NCBI RefSeq assembly: GCF_025336545.1
Contig: NZ_JAODBU010000013.1
Span: forward strand, 1 to 64,000
From: Eubacterium_U album
GTDB taxonomy: Bacteria > Bacillota > Clostridia > Lachnospirales > Lachnospiraceae
DNA: 64,000 bases
Direction of reading: 5' to 3'
Position numbers and translations under genes: made by a program. How positions within the stretch are numbered: position 1 is the first letter of the stretch; every line of letters begins with the position of its first letter. A model generated the notes under the pieces. That model saw nothing but the letters and a program-made list of their open reading frames with translations. It was not told the DNA's origin and did not search any database. Below, in pieces: positions 18,925 to 27,121 of this stretch.

Positions 18925-21045
18925 TTATTCATAATTTTCTTCAAATGTCCAAATTTTTTGTCCATTATAATCCGTAACAAGGCCTTTATTTGTCTTCGCT
19001 ACTGTTTCTGCCTCATTTTGATTATAATATATTCCAAATAAATTTCCACCCGCATATACAAAATATTGGTCCTGTGCTGCAGGCTTTATTATTGTATTTA
19101 CTTCTGTTGATTTTTTGTATTTAATGGAAGCTTCCTCTACTTTTAATTCATTCTTTCCACTTAACTGGTTTACAAATGAAATTGCAAGTTCTTTAAGCTT
19201 TAATGTATCCGCAAAATAACTTGATTTTGTCTTTGTTTCTAATTTTTCAGTATTATCTATAAGTTGATCATCAGAAATAGCTTTGCCCTTCTTTTCTCTC
19301 TTCATGTTAATAATAGTGTCTGTTATTTCAACACCTGTAATAACTGTATTGTCAGAAGAATATGAAGTTATTTCGTTATAATCTTTGTCTATAATTTTTA
19401 AAGTATCTATACGCATACTGTCCGAAACATTCTCAGGTTTTGTTATACCATAGATAAGATTGTTTCCTGTATATCCACACGCTGACAACTTTTCGCCATT
19501 TTCTCCTGTAAGTTTTTTCTCCTTACCTGTCGTCAAATCTATTACCGTAATACTATCACTATTCATTGTTGTCAAATCGGTATTATAAGCAATTGCTGTT
19601 TTTGACTGATTTATCGCATAAGAACCGTCAGGCATATTTTCAACAATTTTGCCGCTTTCCTTTGTTCCTATATTAACATAATATAAACTGTTATCTAACA
19701 TGAAATAAATTGTTCCATCGTTTACATAACATAATTTGTGAATCTGTTTGTCAATCATCTCTGCAGGCTGGCTAAATGGAATAAACAACAATTCTTTACT
19801 TTCATTATTTTCTTTATCATAATGAAATACTGAAATACCATTTTCTCCTAAATGTTCATTACTTGGACTGTATCCATAAACCAGGAAATTAGCATTGCCT
19901 TTATCATCTGTCTGAATCATTTTTGCCTTTGTCATTCTGTTTTCTGACACACTTTTGGCATCAAGTGCAAATAATTTTTTCATTCCATTTGATGTTAAAT
20001 CCATTGTATAAACATCGCCATTAATTTCAAATCCAATGTACTGTCCATTTTCACTTTCAGCAACGTCTATTGTTTTCTGATTCTGGATTCCTAAATCTAT
20101 AAAAGCTTTTCCAACATTGTTGTCATTTGCTTCCCATACCTGATTTATTTCTCTATTATAATTCAATACATAATTTTGTCCTGAAAAAGTCCATACAACT
20201 ATTGTTTCTGATACGTTATATGTTTCTTCAACACCTTCTGCATTGCTTGCTTTCACTTGATATTCTAGTGTATATGTTCCTGCTTCTCCGCTGTCTTTGA
20301 TGCAAAACTCTTTTGCTGAAACATTTACCTTTCCCTGAAGTTCAGGTTTCATTTCACTCCACTGCAACATTTTATAACTTGAAGATAATGTCGTATATCC
20401 CAAATCATCATTTTTCAAATCTTCATCAGGCTCTAAATATGTCGCAATATTTAATTCTGTATCCTGTCCTAATGTGCTACTGCTAAACTGCTTTGCAAAC
20501 GCAATCTGTCCATCTACAAAACTGTCATTCATTACCATGACTCTTGTATAGTAGTATATATTTTCATTATTATTTGTTTCCAATGTTAAAACAAGCTGAT
20601 ATTCCTGTCCCGACTGTAAAATAGCACTGGCATTTATTTCATACAATGTAGTCTTTTCTGTATTTTCTGTCTGCTTTGCTTCCCCATTGTCTATTAATCG
20701 GGAATCTTCCGTGCTTCGCACTTCATACTTCATTCCGACAATTGTTCTGCCATTATTTATTATTTTTACAGGTATCACACGACTACTTTCCACCGGAACA
20801 ATGTTGTCTCTTATATAGTTACTTCCTACTTCTGTTTTATATCCTAATATTGATGCTATCTTTTCTGAGCCATAATATGCATCTACTTCAGGAAGCAATT
20901 CGTGTTCATTTGTAGTATGATTATTCTTTGTATCCGATGATTTATCAAATACTTTACCTCTTGTAATACCAAAAACAGCAAGTGCAACCAGTAATATAAC
21001 AATTACAATTGCTACAACATATCTTTTTTTCATTTTATGTCTCAC
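18925..21045 (-). CDS. Membrane-anchored extracytoplasmic protein of unknown function
   Basis: I do not recognise a named family. The 706-residue protein has a short basic N-terminus and one transmembrane segment (about residues 9-27), then a large extracytoplasmic part. Residues about 50-280 look like beta-sandwich domains. Residues about 290-600 contain repeated strand-turn units with D-x-G and Y-x-x-x patterns suggestive of a beta-propeller. The called start is a GTG with GGAA upstream; an ATG four codons later (21033) is equally possible. It lies between glgB and the YhaO gene. A role in envelope sensing or binding is only inference. Confidence 0.7.
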   Translation of the reverse strand: MRHKMKKRYVVAIVIVILLVALAVFGITRGKVFDKSSDTKNNHTTNEHELLPEVDAYYGSEKIASILGYKTEVGSNYIRDNIVPVESSRVIPVKIINNGRTIVGMKYEVRSTEDSRLIDNGEAKQTENTEKTTLYEINASAILQSGQEYQLVLTLETNNNENIYYYTRVMVMNDSFVDGQIAFAKQFSSSTLGQDTELNIATYLEPDEDLKNDDLGYTTLSSSYKMLQWSEMKPELQGKVNVSAKEFCIKDSGEAGTYTLEYQVKASNAEGVEETYNVSETIVVWTFSGQNYVLNYNREINQVWEANDNNVGKAFIDLGIQNQKTIDVAESENGQYIGFEINGDVYTMDLTSNGMKKLFALDAKSVSENRMTKAKMIQTDDKGNANFLVYGYSPSNEHLGENGISVFHYDKENNESKELLFIPFSQPAEMIDKQIHKLCYVNDGTIYFMLDNSLYYVNIGTKESGKIVENMPDGSYAINQSKTAIAYNTDLTTMNSDSITVIDLTTGKEKKLTGENGEKLSACGYTGNNLIYGITKPENVSDSMRIDTLKIIDKDYNEITSYSSDNTVITGVEITDTIINMKREKKGKAISDDQLIDNTEKLETKTKSSYFADTLKLKELAISFVNQLSGKNELKVEEASIKYKKSTEVNTIIKPAAQDQYFVYAGGNLFGIYYNQNEAETVAKTNKGLVTDYNGQKIWTFEENYE

Positions 21046-21081
21046 TTTCCCATTCCAATATGCCGAAATTTTATTTGCTTA

Positions 21082-21128
21082 AATACGACTTCAGACGGGA
21101 AGCTATTTCTCCCCGCCTGTTTCGTATT
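21082..21128 (-). terminator. Hairpin after glgB
   Basis: AATACGA (21082-21088) pairs with TCGTATT (21122-21128) around an inner CAGaCGGG/CCCGcCTG stem. A weak T-run follows on the minus strand, so termination may be partial and allow read-through to the 706-residue gene. Confidence 0.55.
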
Positions 21129-21147
21129 CATAAGGCACTTCGCCCAT

Positions 21148-23103
21148 TTATTTTTTATTTACAGCTTTTTTACCCTTAGTGCTTTTTGCATGGCTTTTTC
21201 TTGTAGCTGCTACTTTTGGGAATTCAAATATAACTGATTCAAATGGATGCAATGGCATGTCCAAACTATATGGCATTCCGTCACATTCACCTTTTTTAGC
21301 TTTATATTTTACTTCCTTTGTTTCTCCTGATTCTGTTGTGAGAAGTCGTTTGTAGGTGCCTGCTTTAGGAACTCCCACTCTGTAATCTTCTCTTGCTATA
21401 GGAGTAAAGTTTGTTACAAATCCTATTGCATTCTTATAATTTTCTTCTCCTGTCTTTCTTATAAAACTAAAGATACTTCTATCATTATCATTACAGTTTA
21501 TCCATTCAAATGCATCGTATCCTTTTGTTTCAGTATACATTGCAGGATATTTTTTGTATAAATGTAATAGCTTTTTAACATATTCATGTAAATCTTTATG
21601 TTCAGGTTCTTCCAGTAAATACCAGTCAAGACTTCTTGCTTCTGACCATTCCTGAAGTTGTCCGAAATCCTGTCCCATAAACAATAATTTTCTACCCGGA
21701 TGTCCAAACATAAATGTATATGCTGTCTTTAAGTTCTTAAACTTATCTGCAGGATATCCAGGCATCTTGTTTAACATTGAACATTTAAGATGAACTACTT
21801 CATCATGTGATAACACTAATATGAAGTTTTCACTAAATGCATATGTTAATCCAAATGTCATTTTATTGTGGTTAAATTTCTTGAAATATGGGTCTAATTT
21901 TACATATTCAAGGAAATCATGCATCCATCCCATGTTCCATTTATAAGAAAATCCAAGTCCACCGTCTTTAGGGTCCGCAGTTACCTTTGGCCATGCTGTC
22001 GATTCTTCTGCAATTATATATGCCTGTGGATTTCTCTGTTTCATAATACTGCTTAAGTGCTTAAAGAATTCTATTGCCTCTAAGTTCTTATTATCGCCGT
22101 ATTTATTTGGAACCCATTGACCGTCCTGTCGTCCATAGTCTAAATATAACATTGATGCTACTGCATCTACTCTAAGGCCATCAACATGATATTTTTCCAC
22201 CCAGAATAATGCATTTGCAATTAAGAAGTTAACTACTTCTGTTTTTGAGTAATCAAATATCTTTGTTCCCCAATCAGGGTGTTCTCCTTTTCTTGTGTCC
22301 GCATATTCATATAATGGAGTGCCGTCAAACATTGCAAGACCATGTGCATCTTTTGGAAAATGTGCCGGTACCCAGTCGAGTATAACACCAATTCCTGCCC
22401 TATGGAATTCATCAACTAAATGCATAAATTCTACAGGCTTACCGTATCTGGCTGTTGGAGCATAATATCCTACAACCTGATATCCCCATGAGCCATCAAA
22501 CGGGTGTTCCAATACGCCCATCAATTCTACGTGTGTATAACCCATATCTTTTACATATGCTACAAGTTCTTTTGCTAATCTCTTGTAATCATAGAATCCG
22601 TCTTCGTCGTTTTCATCTACAAAGTCTTTTTTCCATGAACCCATATGTACTTCATATATTGACATCGGTTCTTCGTAGTGGTTTTCCTTTTTCTCATGCC
22701 ATTTTTTATCTTTCCATGTATAGTCTTCAATATTAGCTACTTTAGATGCATTTCCAGGTCTCTTTTCTGACCAGAATCCATACGGATCAGATTTGTATAA
22801 GGTGTCACCATTCTTCGTTGAAATAACGTATTTATACATTTCACCTTCGCCCACACCCGGAATGAATAACTCCCAAATTCCTGAGTCATTTTCCATTTCC
22901 ATATTGTGGTCAAATCCTATCCAATTGTTAAACTCACCTACTACGCTGACGTTAACAGCATTTGGTGCCCACACTGCAAAATACGTGCCCTTTACTCCGT
23001 CTATCTCCATTAAATGAGCACCTAGTTTGTTGTAGATTTCATAATGTGTACCTTGTCCAAACATATAACAATCGTCTTTTGTTATTATTTTTTTATATTC
23101 CAT
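21148..23103 (-). CDS. glgB: 1,4-alpha-glucan branching enzyme
   Basis: GlgB creates alpha-1,6 branches in glycogen. The 651-residue GH13 protein has an N-terminal CBM48-like domain (about 20-125) and the TIM barrel with nucleophile Asp313 (GLRVDAVAS) and acid/base Glu366 (AEES). A C-terminal all-beta domain and a Lys-rich tail follow. CGGAGGGCCC precedes the ATG. It lies 22 nt downstream of the aconitase-family gene and is probably cotranscribed with it. It complements glgC-glgD elsewhere in the window. Confidence 0.96.
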   Translation of the reverse strand: MEYKKIITKDDCYMFGQGTHYEIYNKLGAHLMEIDGVKGTYFAVWAPNAVNVSVVGEFNNWIGFDHNMEMENDSGIWELFIPGVGEGEMYKYVISTKNGDTLYKSDPYGFWSEKRPGNASKVANIEDYTWKDKKWHEKKENHYEEPMSIYEVHMGSWKKDFVDENDEDGFYDYKRLAKELVAYVKDMGYTHVELMGVLEHPFDGSWGYQVVGYYAPTARYGKPVEFMHLVDEFHRAGIGVILDWVPAHFPKDAHGLAMFDGTPLYEYADTRKGEHPDWGTKIFDYSKTEVVNFLIANALFWVEKYHVDGLRVDAVASMLYLDYGRQDGQWVPNKYGDNKNLEAIEFFKHLSSIMKQRNPQAYIIAEESTAWPKVTADPKDGGLGFSYKWNMGWMHDFLEYVKLDPYFKKFNHNKMTFGLTYAFSENFILVLSHDEVVHLKCSMLNKMPGYPADKFKNLKTAYTFMFGHPGRKLLFMGQDFGQLQEWSEARSLDWYLLEEPEHKDLHEYVKKLLHLYKKYPAMYTETKGYDAFEWINCNDNDRSIFSFIRKTGEENYKNAIGFVTNFTPIAREDYRVGVPKAGTYKRLLTTESGETKEVKYKAKKGECDGMPYSLDMPLHPFESVIFEFPKVAATRKSHAKSTKGKKAVNKK

Positions 23104-23125
23104 ATGGGCCCTCCGTTCGTCTTAT

Positions 23126-25423
23126 TTATACTCTGTTATAATTGATTAAACATCCTTTTAAGATTATTTCTCTTTCGTCATCTGTCATTTCTCCAAGCTT
23201 CAATGTTATTTTTTTCTTTTCCGTTCCGTTCATTACATAAGCTGTGATGTCAGACTTCTTTTCCTTAATTGCATTTGCAATATCAGGTACAAAGATGTAA
23301 TCTCCTTTCGCAAATGGTAATTTCATATCTTCATAGATAAATGGAAGCATTCCCCAGTTGATAAGGTTTGAACGATATCTCTTTGTTGCATATTCATGTG
23401 CTATATTTGCCCATCCGCCTAATACTTTCTGACAGCTTGCTGCCTGTTCTCTTGCTGAACCATCTCCAGGCTTAACTGCATATATTGTACTTCCTATTCC
23501 AACTGTTTCTTTGTTTATATTCATTTCAGGGAAGGCTTCTTTTAAACCATTCCATACTTTTCCAAATTCATCTGAGTGTTCGCATGGGCATTTGCCTGAA
23601 ACACGAATCTGTTCTGCCTTATGAACATCCTTTGCATTCTTAACATATTCAGGATCTTTTCTTGACAATGTAAATTCTGCCAATCCAAGAGGATTTGAAC
23701 GATATGATGATGTTTCTCCTGAAGGAATTAATTCATCTGTTGTTGTTACAGGGTCATGAATTTCTGAAACTACCTTTAACAATAAATTATCTGTTAAAGC
23801 TTCCATTTTTGGCCAGTCCTTAATATTAGGTCCAAATTTAATTTCTGTATCAGGGTCTGCAACTCCGTGTGAATCAAATACTCTGTTAGCGTAAATTGAG
23901 CTGTCAAAGTGATATGTTCTTCCTTTATATTCAACATCCATATCTGTTGCTGCTGTAAGGTATCCCTTATTAGCTGCTGTTGCTGCAATTGAACGTGCAT
24001 CCATAAGAGCAACTGATGAAATCTGTCCATTCTGTAACTTAGAACCTTCTCTGTTAGGGAAGTTTCTTGTAGAATGTCTGATACTAAATGCGTTGTTTGA
24101 AGGTGTATCTCCTGCTCCGAAACATGGTCCGCAGAATGCTGTCTTCATTACACCGCCGGCTTCCATAATGTCTGCTGCGCATCCATTTTTAATTAATTCC
24201 ATATATACAGGCATTGATGCAGGATATACGCTTAACGTAAATTCATCTGAGCCAATGTTATTGCCTTTTAAGATATCAGCTGCTGCACAGATATTTTCAA
24301 ATCCACCACCTGCACAACCTGCAATAATTCCCTGTTCTACATAGAATCTGCCATTTCTAATCTTATCCTGTAATGAGTATTCAACCTGTCCGTCTAATGA
24401 TACTAATGCTTTCTGTTCAACATCGTGTAAAATGTCTGCAAGGTTAGCATTTAACTCATCAATTGTATATGTATTACTTGGGTGGAAAGGCATAGCTATC
24501 ATTGGTTTAATCTTGTCTAATTCAACATATACCATTCCATCGTAATATGTTACTGCTCCAGGATTTAATTCTTTATAATCATCTACTCTTCCGTGAATGT
24601 CGTAGAATTCTTTAATCTTTTCATCTGTTCTCCAAATAGATGAAAGACATGTTGTTTCTGTTGTCATAACATCAACACCAATTCTGAAATCAGCACTTAA
24701 GTTGCTTACACCAGGTCCAACAAATTCCATTACTTTATTGTTTACATATCCATTAGCAAATACTTCACCAATAATTGCAAGAGCAACGTCCTGAGGTCCA
24801 ACTCCCTTTGCAGGCGCTCCTGTCATATAGATACCGATTACGCCCGGCATATTAATGTCATATGTCTGAGATAATAACTGTTTAACTAATTCCGGTCCGC
24901 CTTCTCCCATTGCCATAGTTCCCAAAGCACCGTAACGTGTATGAGAATCTGAGCCTAAAATCATCTTTCCACCGCCTGCAAGCATTTCTCTTGCAAACTG
25001 ATGAATTACTGCCTGATGAGGTGGTACATAAACTCCACCGTATTTCTTAGCACATGTAAGTCCAAACATGTGGTCATCTTCATTAATAGTTCCACCTACT
25101 GCACATAAACTGTTGTGACAGTTTGTAAGTACATATGGTATTGGGAATTTCTCTAATCCTGAAGCTCTTGCTGTCTGGATAATTCCTACGAATGTAATAT
25201 CATGTGATGTCAGTTTATCAAATTTAATCTGGAGTTTTTCCATGTTTCCAGATGTATTATGGCTGTTTAAAATGTTATATGCCATTGTATTCTTAGCTGC
25301 TTCTTCTTTTGTTAAATAATTCTGGCCTAATTTTGATTTTAAAATTTCTTCAGAATCGTCCCCAACTTCAATTACTTCGTTACCGTTTAAAAGGTAAGCT
25401 CCACCTTTACTTAATGTAATCAT
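23126..25423 (-). CDS. Aconitase-family hydratase
   Basis: This 765-residue single-chain [4Fe-4S] hydro-lyase belongs to the aconitase superfamily. Cluster ligands are Cys370 (AGC), Cys431 and Cys434 (CGPC). GSDSHT at 157-162 and STRNFPNREG near 451-460 are active-site regions, and the C-terminal swivelling domain is present. Aconitate hydratase is the simplest reading, but Lachnospiraceae carry divergent members annotated only as hydratase, and the context (glgB) does not indicate a TCA role. The start at 25423 is set by AGGAGGACGATA; a 7-codon upstream extension lacks a site. Confidence 0.88.
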   Translation of the reverse strand: MITLSKGGAYLLNGNEVIEVGDDSEEILKSKLGQNYLTKEEAAKNTMAYNILNSHNTSGNMEKLQIKFDKLTSHDITFVGIIQTARASGLEKFPIPYVLTNCHNSLCAVGGTINEDDHMFGLTCAKKYGGVYVPPHQAVIHQFAREMLAGGGKMILGSDSHTRYGALGTMAMGEGGPELVKQLLSQTYDINMPGVIGIYMTGAPAKGVGPQDVALAIIGEVFANGYVNNKVMEFVGPGVSNLSADFRIGVDVMTTETTCLSSIWRTDEKIKEFYDIHGRVDDYKELNPGAVTYYDGMVYVELDKIKPMIAMPFHPSNTYTIDELNANLADILHDVEQKALVSLDGQVEYSLQDKIRNGRFYVEQGIIAGCAGGGFENICAAADILKGNNIGSDEFTLSVYPASMPVYMELIKNGCAADIMEAGGVMKTAFCGPCFGAGDTPSNNAFSIRHSTRNFPNREGSKLQNGQISSVALMDARSIAATAANKGYLTAATDMDVEYKGRTYHFDSSIYANRVFDSHGVADPDTEIKFGPNIKDWPKMEALTDNLLLKVVSEIHDPVTTTDELIPSGETSSYRSNPLGLAEFTLSRKDPEYVKNAKDVHKAEQIRVSGKCPCEHSDEFGKVWNGLKEAFPEMNINKETVGIGSTIYAVKPGDGSAREQAASCQKVLGGWANIAHEYATKRYRSNLINWGMLPFIYEDMKLPFAKGDYIFVPDIANAIKEKKSDITAYVMNGTEKKKITLKLGEMTDDEREIILKGCLINYNRV

Positions 25424-25778
25424 TATCGTCCTCCTAAATGCCATTAAATATACATATCAATCTCAGAATGTATTTCAGTTTATTATACATTTTTTTAGCC
25501 TTTTATGCAATGCCGACGGACGTTTGTCTGCATTAATAATTGATGTTTTTAACCATAATAGACACATTTCTAATTCACGTCGAATTTCTTATATTGTAAA
25601 TTAGCAGTTTTTGTTTTATATTACTTTCTAAAGGGAGGGTCTAAATAGAGAGTTTGTCCTTTTATTTTGTGAGGTAAACTCTTGTTTTATAATACTTAGT
25701 TTCATCGCTTGGTTTATTTTTGACTGATTTATTCGAAATTAAACCTTTATTATGTATTTAGTTTTATGGAGGGGTTTT
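25424..25778. promoter_or_regulatory. Divergent region between hydratase and glycosyltransferase genes
   Basis: No gene is present. It contains a small imperfect palindrome AATGC...GCATT (25509-25534) with inner GAC/GTC. A hairpin AGAGTTT (25649-25655)/AAACTCT (25676-25682) with inner CCT/AGG lies 97 nt before the glycosyltransferase start, in its probable leader. No known riboswitch was recognised. Confidence 0.35.
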
Positions 25779-26909
25779 ATGATTATTGCAATGGTTTGCG
25801 ATTTCTTAGGTGAAGAAAACAATGGTACCACAATTTTTTGCTACAATTTAATTGAATGGTTAACAAGACACGGACATTCTGTAAATATTATTTGTCCGGA
25901 TAAAGACAAGTCTGATATAAATTCATGTTTTGTTGTTCCTCAAAAAAAGCATTTAACTAGTATTGAAAAGCGTTTTGCCAATCAGGGGCTTGTATTTGCG
26001 AAGCCAAAGCGTTCTGTTATTAGGAAGGCTGTTTTGGGAACAGATGGGGTTTTAATAATTACGCCATTTTCTCTTGGAAAATATGTTACAAAATACGCTT
26101 TAGAGCACCGCATTCCTGTAATGGCGACTTTTCAATGTCAGGCAGATTCGCTTATTCGTCCTATTCGAATTGGTTCCAAAGATAAATATAAAAAGAAAAT
26201 TTACAAACAATTTTATGAACAGGTATACAAATATTGTCAGGCTATACATTTTCCATCTGCGTTTTTATGCAGAGATTTCGAAAAATATATCGGATACACT
26301 CCTCATTATATTATTTCCTCGGGAATTAGTTCTGATTTTAGCAAAAAAGTATCATGCCACAGACCTGTAGATAGCAATTTTAGAATTATATATATTGCAC
26401 GTTTATCTAAACACAAAAATCACAAAGTACTAATTAACGCTGTAAACATGAGCAAATATAAAAACAGAATTCAACTTATTTTTGCGGGTGATGGAGATTA
26501 CAAATCTTCAATTGAGCGTGACGCCTGCGAACTTATAAATCAACCTATTATTCGTACATATTCAAGGCCTGAATTATTAGAAGTTATTGCGACTTGCGAT
26601 TTATATGTTCATGCTGCAAACGAAGAAACTGAGGGCATTGCCTGCCTCGAAGCGGCCACATGCGGACTTGTTCCTATCATAAACAATTCACCTAATTCCG
26701 CCGCTCCTGCTTATGCAATAGATGAAAAAAATTTGTTTAATTATAACGATGCTGCTGACCTTGCTGAAAAGATAGATTATTGGCTCGACCATCCAAAAGA
26801 ACGTAATGAAAGAAGTTTAGAATATCTTGATTTTACAAAAAAATACAGTTTAGCCGAATCTATGAGCGCCATGGAAAAGATGTTTAAGCTTGTAATTTAT
26901 AAGCAGTGA
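25779..26909 (+). CDS. GT4-family glycosyltransferase
   Basis: This 376-residue GT-B fold glycosyltransferase resembles family 4. The N-terminal domain opens with a GEENNGTT loop, where GT4 enzymes have a Gly-rich acceptor loop. The C-terminal nucleotide-sugar domain has IARLSKHKNH, FAGDGDY and the EETEGIACLEAA segment containing the E-x7-E motif. It may be a lipid or cell-surface sugar transferase; donor and acceptor cannot be read from sequence. I start at 25779 because GGAGGGG lies just upstream; a 9-residue longer frame has no site. Confidence 0.88.
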   Translation: MIIAMVCDFLGEENNGTTIFCYNLIEWLTRHGHSVNIICPDKDKSDINSCFVVPQKKHLTSIEKRFANQGLVFAKPKRSVIRKAVLGTDGVLIITPFSLGKYVTKYALEHRIPVMATFQCQADSLIRPIRIGSKDKYKKKIYKQFYEQVYKYCQAIHFPSAFLCRDFEKYIGYTPHYIISSGISSDFSKKVSCHRPVDSNFRIIYIARLSKHKNHKVLINAVNMSKYKNRIQLIFAGDGDYKSSIERDACELINQPIIRTYSRPELLEVIATCDLYVHAANEETEGIACLEAATCGLVPIINNSPNSAAPAYAIDEKNLFNYNDAADLAEKIDYWLDHPKERNERSLEYLDFTKKYSLAESMSAMEKMFKLVIYKQ

Positions 26910-26975
26910 TTGCTTGTTTTTTAGCTGGATTTGTGCCATGGCGGAAGTGTTTTTGGATTGACTTAAGATTAAAAA

Positions 26976-27009
26976 CAGAGGTGCATTGGCAATCGCCAAT
27001 GCACCTCTG
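26976..27009 (-). terminator. Bidirectional terminator between converging genes
   Basis: A perfect 15-bp stem (26976-26990 with 26995-27009) has a 4-nt loop AATC. A T-run follows on the minus strand, so it chiefly serves the GH3 gene but also sits 66 nt after the glycosyltransferase stop. Confidence 0.9.
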
Positions 27010-27121
27010 CTAATTAAGGAATTTTTACATCCCATTTTTTATTAAATTCAAACTATTGTAAATTCATTTCTAACTTAACAAATTTATTTCTAATTCGATT
27101 AAATTCAATTATTCCAAGTTA